Of a stretch of DNA of 64,000 bases, positions 1 to 8,774 are shown piece by piece (position 1 is the stretch's first letter; each line of letters starts with the position of its first letter). Source of the DNA: JABMQB01 sp963677475 (lineage in GTDB: Bacteria; Bacteroidota; Bacteroidia; Bacteroidales; Prolixibacteraceae); contig CAXXQD010000021.1 in assembly GCA_963677475.2 (NCBI GenBank), positions 744,001-808,000 of the forward strand, written 5' to 3'. A program made the translations under genes and the position numbers. The notes under the pieces are model-generated. The model saw nothing but the letters and a program-made list of their open reading frames with translations. It ran no database searches and was not told where the DNA came from.

Positions 1-11
1 AAGGAATGCAA

Positions 12-36
12 GCAAAATTGTTGAAAACAATTTTGC
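12..36 (+). terminator. Intrinsic terminator of a gene left of the window
   Basis: An 11-bp perfect stem (12-22 with 26-36) has a 3-nt loop and is followed by TTTTCCC. It would end a rightward transcript entering from the left edge. Because the arms are symmetric it could also serve the leftward gene that ends at 168. Confidence 0.6.
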
Positions 37-167
37 TTTTCCCTCGAATTTACTTTTGTGCAAACACTTGGTTTTTGATGCATTAGAATGTAAAATGGTA
101 TTTTTCATCTATATAAGTTTTTTATCAATTTAGATAAAGCTGTAATAATAATTATGGTGAATACCAG

Positions 168-1181
168 TTAAAATGAAGGATAACCTTGCACCTTTCCCGT
201 TTTAGTTTCTGTAAGCGAAAAGATAAAAACTCCTTGAGGTGATGTCATCATATTATAAACTTTACCCGTTTCAGACACATAAAAATCTTTGCTGGGTATT
301 ATGTAATAACTCTTTGGAATTACAATTTCTGTTATAACGGCACCTAATTCATTTTCTCGCAAATTAATTGATATAATAGTACGTTCAACAGAAACAGGAT
401 TTTCTGAAATAAATGTTTGAACATCAAGAAAAATACGTTTTTCAGTGGCACCTACAATAAAAACTCCTGCTGTTTTTTTATCAGTTGCATAAGTTTTTTC
501 CATGGTATTATCTACGGAAGTTGAAATCTTAATTGAATACGAGCTGTTTCCAGTTATTTGAGAAGATATAAAATACCCATTTTCAGTAACAACACCTTTT
601 AATTCAACAGGTTCGATTGAAACTCCGCAATCTTCTATCATTAAACTATTTCCTGCTGGGAGCAATAAATAGGTGGCATCATTAAATCGAACAAGTCTTT
701 CAATTCCTTGATAAGACATTGGGTATGGGCACTTTATAAGTTCATTTCCGATTTCATCATATGCTGTCACTTTATATCCCGAAAGAACATAAAATTTACC
801 ATTTTCATATACAAAATTACGTGGCGCAACTGATACTTTAAATTTATCAATAGCCTTTCCCGTGGACTGATCAGTAATGATTATTTCGCTTGTGGAATTA
901 CACAAATAAGCAATTCGATTTTTATCTAATATTTGAAATGCTGTGGCTCCCAAATTTGCACCTGGAACTTGAATGTAAGGGATCCCATCGGGAGTATTCC
1001 ATTCACTTTTACTTATTTGTAAAACATTAAAACTATGAACAGATTCTGTTTCCTCCGCTAGTTCCCCTGTTTGTTGTGAAACAATGCTTTTATCTTCGTT
1101 AAATGAAGTACTTATATAGATTCCAACTGTGATAAATATCAAAACAAGTATCAACAAAAAAGTAGTTCTGTATTTTCTCAT
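168..1181 (-). CDS. Membrane-anchored beta-propeller-like protein
   Basis: 337 residues. Residues 7-24 form one hydrophobic helix after a short basic start, so the protein is probably an N-terminally anchored periplasmic or surface protein; I see no lipobox cysteine. The rest consists of repeated short beta-type segments of the kind found in 6-bladed propeller proteins of Bacteroidota, for example the stretches around residues 90-110 and 125-150. No catalytic motif is recognised. It lies 124 bp downstream of the TPR/AraC regulator on the same strand and could be co-transcribed with it. The function is unknown; the propeller call is an inference from sequence texture. Confidence 0.6.
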   Translation of the reverse strand: MRKYRTTFLLILVLIFITVGIYISTSFNEDKSIVSQQTGELAEETESVHSFNVLQISKSEWNTPDGIPYIQVPGANLGATAFQILDKNRIAYLCNSTSEIIITDQSTGKAIDKFKVSVAPRNFVYENGKFYVLSGYKVTAYDEIGNELIKCPYPMSYQGIERLVRFNDATYLLLPAGNSLMIEDCGVSIEPVELKGVVTENGYFISSQITGNSSYSIKISTSVDNTMEKTYATDKKTAGVFIVGATEKRIFLDVQTFISENPVSVERTIISINLRENELGAVITEIVIPKSYYIIPSKDFYVSETGKVYNMMTSPQGVFIFSLTETKTGKVQGYPSF

Positions 1182-1264
1182 GGGTTTTAAATGATATTAA
1201 TCTGCTTGTTTTAAATGTCTCATGCAAATGTAAGAATGGCTAATCTTAATTTAGACAAACTATA

Positions 1265-1297
1265 TGTAGATACATCTACAGATTGACCAATCTGTAG
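1265..1297 (-). promoter_or_regulatory. Two overlapping hairpins between two leftward genes
   Basis: A 10-bp inverted repeat (1276-1285 with 1288-1297, 2-nt spacer) overlaps a second 7-bp pair (1265-1271 with 1274-1280). The two stems share bases and cannot form together. They lie just past the stop codon of the TPR/AraC gene and in the leader of the propeller-like gene, so they may act as a terminator or attenuator. No strong T-run follows on the minus strand. Confidence 0.35.
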
Positions 1298-1305
1298 AAA
1301 AAACA

Positions 1306-3168
1306 TTACATCTTCTTTAAAGCTTTCTTATAATCCCCGGGGCTAATTTGCGTTATTGATTTAAATGCAGGATTAAACGTTGATGTATGTTTAAAGCCTG
1401 ATTTTTCAGCAACCACATTCATTGTCCAATTTTCTATTTCACCAGACACTATTTTTTCAAGTATATTTATTGATTCCTTGATTCGGTGGGAATTGATAAA
1501 CTCATTAAAATTTTTTCCATAGATTTCATTGATTATTTGAGATAAATAATCACGATTTGTTTTAAGTTTTGAAGCCAAAGAGGTAATTGTTAACTCCTTA
1601 TCCAAATAGCATTTTTCATTTTCTATTTCATTGCTAAGTTTTTTGAGTATGGATTTTGTGACTTTATCCGAGACAGTATTTCTGATACGGCACTTGACCT
1701 CACTATCCTCCAATTTATTCTTTTCGATGCTTGACTTTGCAAGCAAAATGTTCTTTTGGTACTTTTTTCTTTGCAGGATGTAAATAATAATTCCACTTAA
1801 TATCAGAACAAATGCTAAAATTGAAAGTAGAGTTACTTGCAACTTTTTTTTCTCAATTTTAATTGCTGAAACTTCAAGTTCTTTTTCTTTTTTTTCGGTA
1901 TCGTATTTAGTCTGCATTTCTGCAATTGATCTGCTATTTTGCTCGCTAAAAAGAGAATCACTTAGTTCTTGATAACTATTAAAATATTTTAATACACTGT
2001 CTGGTTGATTCAAATGACTATAAACATTTATATAATATTTTGTTAGCTGGAGCATGGCTTGTTTTTGTTTTAACATTATTGATAGCTCCTTTGATTTATC
2101 TATATATTCTAATGCCTTTGAATAATTAAGCATTTTTAAATATGTTGATCCAATATCTCTATATATTTGTGAAATCAAACTTAAATCTCCTATCTTCTGT
2201 GCAGCAGTATGAGCATAGTTGATATATTTTAATGCTTCCTCAACATTTCCTAAATCAAAATAATTAGCACCGAGTTGGTTGTTCACAATAGCTAAATAAT
2301 AAGTGTTTGGAATTTTTTCAAAAATTGTTTTAGCTTCCTTTAAATATTTTATGGAATTTTTATAGTTACCTTCTTGGGTATAAGCTTTTGCCAATCTATG
2401 TAGAGAAACTCCAACTCCGTTTGGATTCTTTGTTTCCTCAAAAATTGTTTTAGCCTCAATTGCATATTCTTTTGCTAAATCATTTTGTTTTAAATATCGA
2501 TAAATACTACTGATATTTACTAAAGAATACGCAATGTATTGTTCTTCATTCTCGTCTTGATAAATTTTTAAAGACTTTAAATAATGATTTAAAGCCACGG
2601 TATATTCCCCTTGTTCTTTGTAAATATTTCCAATCCAAACATATCCTGAAGCAAGATGGATTTTTTTATTTAAAGCTTCATAAATTTTGTTTGCATTAAT
2701 TCTTAATTCAAGGGCAATTTCAGACATTCCAAAATGGTTTTGAATAGCGCCAATATTATCATAAACTCCAGCTATTCCCATTGAATCTTGTAATTTTACA
2801 ACTATTTTTAATCGCTCTTTAAAATAAACTAACGCAGTATCAAATTTTCCTAACTGGTAATAGCCTAGACCCAATGCATTAAGGCATTTGCTTTCGCCTT
2901 TTTTATAATCATTTTGTTTTGAAAGGTCTAATCCTTGTCGTGCATATTTAATAGCACTATCTGGTTTAGCTTCATCATATAATGCATCAGAAATCATATA
3001 AAATAGATTTACTCTAGATGTATCTGCCTTGGTAGTTTTTAACTCAGAAATAAGTGAATCAGTCTTCGATTGTTGCCCAAAAGAAGATTGCAATCCAACT
3101 TTAACCAAACAAAAAAAAATGATAGTGAGAATAAAATTTGTATTTGGGCTAATTAATTTATGCTTCAT
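1306..3168 (-). CDS. TPR - transmembrane - AraC-type HTH regulator
   Basis: 620 residues. A signal peptide-like N-terminus (about 1-32) is followed by tandem TPR units (about 60-400), a short coiled coil, one transmembrane helix (about 446-468) and a C-terminal AraC/XylS-type DNA-binding domain (about 510-620). The domain contains the LASKLKTNRDYLSQIINE helix-turn-helix and a second helix pair ending in the typical SPGDYKK. Family knowledge: this layout is common in Bacteroidota, where the periplasmic TPR part is thought to sense and the cytoplasmic HTH part to regulate nearby genes. The signal is unknown. A paralogue of the same layout lies at 19576-21288. The start is supported by the signal sequence. 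Confidence 0.85.
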   Translation of the reverse strand: MKHKLISPNTNFILTIIFFCLVKVGLQSSFGQQSKTDSLISELKTTKADTSRVNLFYMISDALYDEAKPDSAIKYARQGLDLSKQNDYKKGESKCLNALGLGYYQLGKFDTALVYFKERLKIVVKLQDSMGIAGVYDNIGAIQNHFGMSEIALELRINANKIYEALNKKIHLASGYVWIGNIYKEQGEYTVALNHYLKSLKIYQDENEEQYIAYSLVNISSIYRYLKQNDLAKEYAIEAKTIFEETKNPNGVGVSLHRLAKAYTQEGNYKNSIKYLKEAKTIFEKIPNTYYLAIVNNQLGANYFDLGNVEEALKYINYAHTAAQKIGDLSLISQIYRDIGSTYLKMLNYSKALEYIDKSKELSIMLKQKQAMLQLTKYYINVYSHLNQPDSVLKYFNSYQELSDSLFSEQNSRSIAEMQTKYDTEKKEKELEVSAIKIEKKKLQVTLLSILAFVLILSGIIIYILQRKKYQKNILLAKSSIEKNKLEDSEVKCRIRNTVSDKVTKSILKKLSNEIENEKCYLDKELTITSLASKLKTNRDYLSQIINEIYGKNFNEFINSHRIKESINILEKIVSGEIENWTMNVVAEKSGFKHTSTFNPAFKSITQISPGDYKKALKKM

Positions 3169-3741
3169 GCTGATTTATTTTTGGTTTGTAGGTCAATTTT
3201 CTAAAAAATAACCGTTGATTAATTTTTGTAACAAACATGAGGGCTTAACAATTAATACAGAACAGTATCTATTCAGTACAATTTAAGACAATATGTTAAA
3301 GAAAACAACTTTTTAATTAATGTTGAGCAAATAGCTAATATCTCCACTAATACAGGTTGGGTCTTGCTTGTAGCTCCTTTGAAGAAGTTTAATGATTGGA
3401 GGGGTAGCTTTTTCGAGTAATAGGATCGCTCCTTCACCTAACTCAGTTTCCTCGGCGATAATGGTTTTGTTTATTTTTATTTTTCTTTTCATTGAAAAGG
3501 TTGTATTTAAAAAGCCCGAACACGCAGAACGCATTCAGGTGAGTTTATTTACCAAGACAATCTTTTACAGTAAACTATCTATCTCAAGAAACATTTTATT
3601 AAAATTGGCTTGACTGAATAAAATTCAACCGTATAATTCAACTTGCCATAAGGTCATTGAGATTTGATCCTTTCATTTCCCTCAATTAGCATTAGACAGC
3701 TTGTACAAAGGGAAAACTCTCATTCTAAGAAGTCTGTCCGC
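3169..3741. other. Intergenic stretch before the tRNA-Pro fragment
   Basis: Between the regulator start and the tRNA fragment I see no convincing gene. Short open frames exist on both strands (about 70 codons each) but they overlap one another antisense and match no family. The left part should hold the promoter of the TPR/AraC gene. The right part would be the end of whatever element used the tRNA-Pro site. Confidence 0.5.
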
Positions 3742-3786
3742 TTTGGGACCGTGAGGTCGGAGGTTCAAGTCCTCTCACCCCGACCA
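3742..3786 (+). other. 3' half of tRNA-Pro(UGG): attachment-site scar
   Basis: Reading rightward, the segment holds the anticodon loop TTTGGGA (3742-3748), the 3' anticodon strand CCGTG, variable loop AGGTC, T stem GGAGG, T loop TTCAAGT, CCTCT, the acceptor 3' strand CACCCCG, discriminator A and encoded CCA (3784-3786). The 5' half is missing: the upstream bases do not pair with CCGTG (CACGG would be expected). Tyrosine recombinases typically use tRNA anticodon loops and duplicate the 3' half. So this is most likely an att site, not a working tRNA. Integrase genes start 86 bp to the right. Confidence 0.8.
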
Positions 3787-3871
3787 TTAAACCACTTGTG
3801 GAGTGGGATAAATGGATTCAGAAGCAAAGAATTATTAGGCTCAATGACATCATGGCAAAACCATAAGGTCA

Positions 3872-4771
3872 TTGACTATGAGTGAAATTGAAACACTACA
3901 CCACCGATTCTGCCAGTATTCAGAAGCTTTTAAAGGAAATACAAAAGCAACAATTAAATGGCTCAAAAGTGAATTTCGATCATTCTTAAAGTTTTCCAAT
4001 GTTGATTCAGTAGGGCAAGTAAATAGGACGGTAATAGAAGACTGGATTCTTAAAGGTAAATTGGAAAATAAATGGTCTGCCAAGACTGTTAAAACAAGAT
4101 TACAAGCCTTAAGCTTGTTTCTTGATTGGTGTGTACGAGAGAAATACATGAAAGAAAATTTTGTTAAAGACATTCCCAAACCAAAACTTCCCACCAGAAT
4201 TCCCAAAAACCTTACGAAAGATGAAGCTATGCTTTTGTTGGATTGGACAAAGAATTTTCCTTATGACTACAAATTTGAAAGAACAAGGGCGGTTGCTATT
4301 ATCGCAACTTTTATTTACACAGGTGTAAGAAAAGAAGAACTAAGGAATCTTCGGTTTCAAGACATTGATTTGGAAAACAAAACACTGTTTGTATTTAGTG
4401 GCAAAGGAGATAAGGACAGGATTGTACCTCTGCACTCAAATTTGATTTTCAGTTTAGAACAGTATTTAAAAGATCGTAAAAGGTTGAAAAAATGTTGCCC
4501 ATATTTCTTCACTGCCATGAGGCAGGATTCCAGAATGGGCGATTGTGTCATTAAACGGTTGATTTCAAAGATCAGAGATAAAAGCAAGATTGATTTTCAT
4601 CCGCATATACTACGTCATACTTTTGCAACTTTGATGTTAGACGGTGGATGTAATCTGTATGCCCTTTCAAGGATGCTAGGGCATTCGGATATCAAAACTA
4701 CCACTATTTACCTAACTGCCTCTAAAGCACACCTACAGGAGCAGATTGGGAAGCATCCATTAAGTCTTTAA
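3872..4771 (+). CDS. Tyrosine recombinase (XerC/D-like integrase)
   Basis: 299 residues, the usual size for a Xer-like recombinase. The N-terminal part (about 5-100) is a SAM-like core-binding domain and the C-terminal part (about 110-295) is the catalytic domain. All catalytic positions are visible: R153 (TGVRKEEL), a lysine in the GKGDKDR turn near 178, H245-x-x-R248, H271 (GHSDIKTT) and nucleophile Y280. It lies directly right of the tRNA-Pro fragment in the same orientation, the classical int-next-to-att position. Its stop codon overlaps the stop of the convergent second recombinase. It probably integrates or excises the surrounding element. Confidence 0.92.
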   Translation: MTMSEIETLHHRFCQYSEAFKGNTKATIKWLKSEFRSFLKFSNVDSVGQVNRTVIEDWILKGKLENKWSAKTVKTRLQALSLFLDWCVREKYMKENFVKDIPKPKLPTRIPKNLTKDEAMLLLDWTKNFPYDYKFERTRAVAIIATFIYTGVRKEELRNLRFQDIDLENKTLFVFSGKGDKDRIVPLHSNLIFSLEQYLKDRKRLKKCCPYFFTAMRQDSRMGDCVIKRLISKIRDKSKIDFHPHILRHTFATLMLDGGCNLYALSRMLGHSDIKTTTIYLTASKAHLQEQIGKHPLSL

Positions 4772-5655
4772 ATCAAATGCAGTTTATTAAAGCTTTTCTT
4801 AATTCCTTCCGTAGAAACGGATAAATATATTTGTGTTGTACTCACACTGCTATGTCCCATGATTTCTTTTAGTTTATAAAGATTAAGGTCGGCATCTATA
4901 GAAAGGCGGGCAAATGTGTGCCTTAACATATGAGGAGTAAATTTAACACCGGAAGTAACCGATACTTTTCGGCAAATTTCCCTGGTATTTTTTGCATTTA
5001 AAGGTTTATCGGAATGAATACCTGTAAAATACCATGTTGAGAAATTCTTTTTTCTTTTTCTTTCCTGTTCGTATCCTCTTAATATTATTGCCAGACGTGG
5101 ATGTATTGGAACAATACGGTCTTTTTTACCCTTACCTTCCCTTACAAATATTTCATGTGTATCCAGATTTACATCAGGTGTTCTAAGATTTAGCAATTCT
5201 TGCAAGCGAAGCCCTGTATAAACAAACATTGTTATTATTGATTCATTCCTTGCTTTTTCAAAACTGTAACGCCAGGGATGCCATGAAGCACCAGACAATA
5301 TTGAAAGGGTTTGTTCTTTGGATAAACATCGTGGCAGTCTTTTTGGGATTTTTGGTTTCTCAATTTTTTCGCATGGATTCTTTTCTATAGCCCTTATCCT
5401 CACACACCACTTGAAAAAACTGGAAAAGTTTTGAAGGTATATCCTAAATGTTTTTGGTGCCCACGCCCTTTGTTGGCACATGTCCATTAGAAATTCCCGA
5501 ATAACACCTTCGTTTATTTTTTTAACATTTTCAGTTTTTGCATAGTTGGTTAACATTTTTAGGCTTCTTACAATGCTGGAATAATTACGAGGTGTCATAC
5601 CTCTTTCAATAAGGCAATAACGTTTAAATTGCCTCAGAAGGTCTGAGATAAGCAT
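4768..5655 (-). CDS. Tyrosine recombinase (second, convergent)
   Basis: 295 residues, clearly a paralogue of the upstream recombinase. It has a core-binding domain (about 1-100) and a catalytic domain with R150 (YTGLRLQEL), H242-x-x-R245 (HMLRHTFA), H268 (GHSSVSTT) and Y277. The two genes face each other and their stop codons overlap (4768-4771). The second copy may be an accessory recombinase, a resolvase, or the integrase of a neighbouring element. Which one acts on the tRNA-Pro site cannot be told from sequence alone. Confidence 0.9.
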   Translation of the reverse strand: MLISDLLRQFKRYCLIERGMTPRNYSSIVRSLKMLTNYAKTENVKKINEGVIREFLMDMCQQRAWAPKTFRIYLQNFSSFFKWCVRIRAIEKNPCEKIEKPKIPKRLPRCLSKEQTLSILSGASWHPWRYSFEKARNESIITMFVYTGLRLQELLNLRTPDVNLDTHEIFVREGKGKKDRIVPIHPRLAIILRGYEQERKRKKNFSTWYFTGIHSDKPLNAKNTREICRKVSVTSGVKFTPHMLRHTFARLSIDADLNLYKLKEIMGHSSVSTTQIYLSVSTEGIKKSFNKLHLI

Positions 5656-5742
5656 GTGTTAAAAGGAGATTAAAATTGGGGGTGCGGTTTATATCACAAT
5701 ACTGTCAATTATCGAAAGAATATTTTGATTAAAGTTATTATT

Positions 5743-6600
5743 TTATGCCTGTTTCAATATTATTCCATCAATAAATTCTTCAACTTGACGATGATTATCA
5801 GCAGGGTCATAAGTAATAATATTGATTTTATAATCCTTCCTCCATCTATCAATTTCCGTTCCAGTAACTTGGTCTTGTGGCATTAAAGCATAATGCTCCG
5901 GAGAACCACCATGAAATATATGATGTATAAAACCTAATAGTAAGTTTATCTCAGGATCATTTAATGAAACGCCTAAAAATAAAATATTAGTTGTTGAAAA
6001 TAAAACTTGGAGTACACTTTGATATCCTCTTTCAGTGTACATAATTCTTCGGTAGTCTTTTTCAGTTAATACAATTTCTTCAGGGGCTCGACTTGAATCA
6101 CCATGGGCTTTTAAAATAAAAAAATCTTTTTCATACAAATTATAATTAATTAATCTAGCATCTTTGTATGTACATACTGAAGGTACTTTAAGAAATTTTT
6201 TAGCATATGCATCTTCAAGTAATGTGTCATAATTAGTCGTCACAATATTATTACTATGAATAGAGAATAATTTCTCATGCAAGGGTGTAGGATTAATCTT
6301 TTTATTGTCAAATCTGCGTTTAATATATTCATCTAATTCTGTTAAAAGTAAATCTCTTAATTCCTCAGCAACTAATAGAAATTTTGCAGGATTCTTGCTT
6401 AATAGTTTCAATTCTTTAATTTTCTCAACTGATGCTCTTGAACCCAATTCTACAATATCAATTAATTCAGATAAAAGCTTCTCCCAACTTGGAAATCCAG
6501 CATTTATTGATAATCCAGCACCTACGAATAATGCACAATTACGATTGTTAATAGCATCAATTAGTTTTGCAGGTATATTTTTAATGTCAAAACTAGTCAT
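5743..6600 (-). CDS. SIR2-family NAD-binding effector
   Basis: 285 residues from the chosen start. SIR2_2-type fold: the NAD-binding VGAGLS motif (residues 26-31), TTNYD with N123, and KAHGD with the likely catalytic H166, followed by a GVSLND-type segment. Family knowledge: bacterial SIR2 domains in defence systems hydrolyse NAD+ to stop phage growth, and the expected Asn and His are kept here. An in-frame ATG 21 codons upstream lies inside the DUF262 gene and would add a hydrophobic extension. I chose the internal ATG, whose 8-bp overlap (ATGACTAG) with the DUF262 stop suggests translational coupling. It is the last gene of the ssp-like operon. Role as abortive effector is inferred. Confidence 0.85.
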   Translation of the reverse strand: MTSFDIKNIPAKLIDAINNRNCALFVGAGLSINAGFPSWEKLLSELIDIVELGSRASVEKIKELKLLSKNPAKFLLVAEELRDLLLTELDEYIKRRFDNKKINPTPLHEKLFSIHSNNIVTTNYDTLLEDAYAKKFLKVPSVCTYKDARLINYNLYEKDFFILKAHGDSSRAPEEIVLTEKDYRRIMYTERGYQSVLQVLFSTTNILFLGVSLNDPEINLLLGFIHHIFHGGSPEHYALMPQDQVTGTEIDRWRKDYKINIITYDPADNHRQVEEFIDGIILKQA

Positions 6601-7642
6601 CTTTAAATATAAAATTTTGAGTGTTATTAAATTTATTATTAAAAACACGATGCCTAATGGCAATGTTTTTCTTCAAAGATCCCTGTCGATTAAAAGCTTC
6701 AATATAATCGTATAAATCTTTATCATATTCAAGGCTTTTTTTGTCCTCTATTAATAATTCAGGTTTTGGATTATACTTTTTCCGTTTTATTTCAAAATCA
6801 ATAAAATTCTTTGCATACTGATCATACTCAATAATATCAATTTTCTTATAATGAGTATATAGTAACCAGAAGGTATCTACAAATCCCCATTTGTTTTTAA
6901 ATATACCTTTAGAACATTCATTTATTTCATACATCCAATTTAGTATCTTATTTGCTTTCTTCATCATATTAGCCAAGTCTGATACTTTTGATGTGGATAA
7001 GTCAATGTATAATTGATAAAGAGTTGAAGCCTTAATATCTTTATTATTTTTATAATAAGCCAAAGCAATAACGTGATCTAAATAATCTTGGTGTTTAAAT
7101 CGAGTATCAATTATTTTGCAAGTATCAAAAAATTTATGATTTTCCGTAATTGAAAAGATAGAATTTCCAAGATTACTTGCTAAAGCATGTCTCAGTTCAA
7201 CAGGGATGAGCGTCATACCCATTTGCAATCTTGCGAATAAAGTTCTAATTTCTTCTTGGTTGGCTTCCTTTATTATAGAAAATGTTAATTCAAATTTCTT
7301 AAATGCATCTTTACGTTCAGGTGATAAATCATTATATGAATATCCATAGTAAGGTGTATTTTTAAATTCTTTTCCCTCAATCTCAAATTCTTCATTAAAG
7401 AATTCCCAGATAGCTCTCATTCTTTGTTGTCCATCTGTTACTTCATATTCGTAACTTGGATCATTTGGCGTCTGCTTGAGATAAAATTTTGGCAAATCGT
7501 ATTTTCGTAATATTGAATCAATTAAGAAAACTTTTTTTGAAGTAGACCATACAGGAGTTCTTTGATATTGCGGTCTAGGATTAATTGAATCTTTTTTTTC
7601 AATTAACTTTTTGATTGTCCAATTTTTAGATACTATTTTCAT
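6593..7642 (-). CDS. DUF262 domain protein (SspE N-domain-like, no DUF1524)
   Basis: 349 residues. The N-terminal DUF262 (ParB/GmrSD-like) domain shows QYQR (25-28) and the diagnostic DGQQR (70-74). Family knowledge: GmrSD and SspE proteins couple this nucleotide-hydrolysing domain to a C-terminal DUF1524 HNH nickase. Here the C-terminal half (about 170-349) is helical and lysine-rich, without a visible HNH signature, so the nuclease arm seems absent. The next gene encodes a SIR2 protein whose start overlaps this stop, suggesting that DUF262 senses and SIR2 kills. It lies 19 bp after the SspD-like gene. The pairing is an inference. Confidence 0.82.
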   Translation of the reverse strand: MKIVSKNWTIKKLIEKKDSINPRPQYQRTPVWSTSKKVFLIDSILRKYDLPKFYLKQTPNDPSYEYEVTDGQQRMRAIWEFFNEEFEIEGKEFKNTPYYGYSYNDLSPERKDAFKKFELTFSIIKEANQEEIRTLFARLQMGMTLIPVELRHALASNLGNSIFSITENHKFFDTCKIIDTRFKHQDYLDHVIALAYYKNNKDIKASTLYQLYIDLSTSKVSDLANMMKKANKILNWMYEINECSKGIFKNKWGFVDTFWLLYTHYKKIDIIEYDQYAKNFIDFEIKRKKYNPKPELLIEDKKSLEYDKDLYDYIEAFNRQGSLKKNIAIRHRVFNNKFNNTQNFIFKDD

Positions 7643-7661
7643 AAGCTAGGGAGTTTATACA

Positions 7662-8774
7662 TTAAATAAAACAATTTGCACAGACTTCGATATCATCTGC
7701 AAGAATGTCAACTAATTTATTGGTTTTATTTTTATTATTAAACTTTTTTTGGAGTTTTTCGATATGATCTAATTTAATTTGGGTCATGCGTTTTGGCTGT
7801 ATAATCTCTGAAAGAGTTTCATTGTCCATCCAGCTATATCCGTCCTTTTCATATTCCAATGCTTCTTTAAAGAGTTTTGGATGTCTTTCATATAACCAAA
7901 TCCATTCAATCTTTCGTTGGTAAAAACAAAAGAAACATCCTGATCGGCTGCGATTAAAATGCCCTTTTTGCCCATTAACTTCAAATTCAATCTCATCATA
8001 ATAACCTGGCACTTTTACTCCATTTTCTTTAAATAATTTAAAAACATCTGTCTTTTTAATGGAATCTTCATTCCCAAGTAAAGAATAATTATTCAAATGA
8101 GAAACAGGATATTTTTCATCCTTAAGAAATTCAAAAACAACATGATTGAATGCTGAAATACTCAGATTTAAGAGGTCTTTCAACTTCTGAGAAAACAAAT
8201 ATTTAGATGATTGTGGTTCATTTACAATCTCCAAACTCCTTTCCTGTAATTCTGATGTAATATGTTTTTTATAAAGAGTAGCAATTAAATGCCTGTTATT
8301 GTTGTGGAGTATTTTATGCAAAATTTCCATACTCCATATATGTTTCCGGAATGGAAAAACAGATTGAATATTTGGCTTTGTAGATACATATCCTTCCCTG
8401 TCTTCATCATCCCTAATTCCAACATAAGATATTGCCAAATCGTCACCAATCCAACGTTCAAATGGTTCTAATTTTAGTTTTTGTGTACACCAACGAGCCA
8501 TTGAAGAGGGAAGAAAACCATTATAAATATCCAGATAATGATCAAATGGATTTTTATGGCTATGGTTAGCTTCCAATTTATGTATTTTTTTACCAAGAAA
8601 GGATTCTAGTTCAGTGATGAGTTCGTACGTTTCTTTAAGCTCTTTTCCTGTATCAGAAAAATAGTACTCCATTTCAATTTCAGGATGGTTCAATTGCATA
8701 TACATGGCTAAAGCTGCACTGTCTTTCCCACCTGAAATTCCTAATACATGACGTACTTTTTTACTCATCTTCAA
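7662..8774 (-). CDS. sspD: PAPS-reductase/DndC family protein (SspD-like)
   Basis: 370 residues. A PP-loop SGGKDS lies at 14-19 and an ADTGKE-like FSDTGKEL at 39-46. Cysteines C96, C280 and C283 (plus C365 and C368 at the end) are candidate iron-sulfur ligands. This is the ATP-pyrophosphatase family that includes DndC and SspD, which supply sulfur or activate the DNA backbone for phosphorothioate modification. The start overlaps the end of the SspC-like gene by 14 bp. A cysteine desulfurase (DndA/SspA) is not in the window, so a housekeeping IscS/SufS would have to serve. A general PAPS reductase is unlikely in this context. Confidence 0.85.
   Translation of the reverse strand: MKMSKKVRHVLGISGGKDSAALAMYMQLNHPEIEMEYYFSDTGKELKETYELITELESFLGKKIHKLEANHSHKNPFDHYLDIYNGFLPSSMARWCTQKLKLEPFERWIGDDLAISYVGIRDDEDREGYVSTKPNIQSVFPFRKHIWSMEILHKILHNNNRHLIATLYKKHITSELQERSLEIVNEPQSSKYLFSQKLKDLLNLSISAFNHVVFEFLKDEKYPVSHLNNYSLLGNEDSIKKTDVFKLFKENGVKVPGYYDEIEFEVNGQKGHFNRSRSGCFFCFYQRKIEWIWLYERHPKLFKEALEYEKDGYSWMDNETLSEIIQPKRMTQIKLDHIEKLQKKFNNKNKTNKLVDILADDIEVCANCFI

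Noticed and set aside
3730..3786. Complete tRNA-Pro gene
   Set aside because: The 5' acceptor, D arm and 5' anticodon strand are missing; only the 3' half is there.
3313..3885. Three frames of about 73 codons around the tRNA-Pro fragment
   Set aside because: They overlap each other on opposite strands, and one reads through the tRNA fragment; no coding character.
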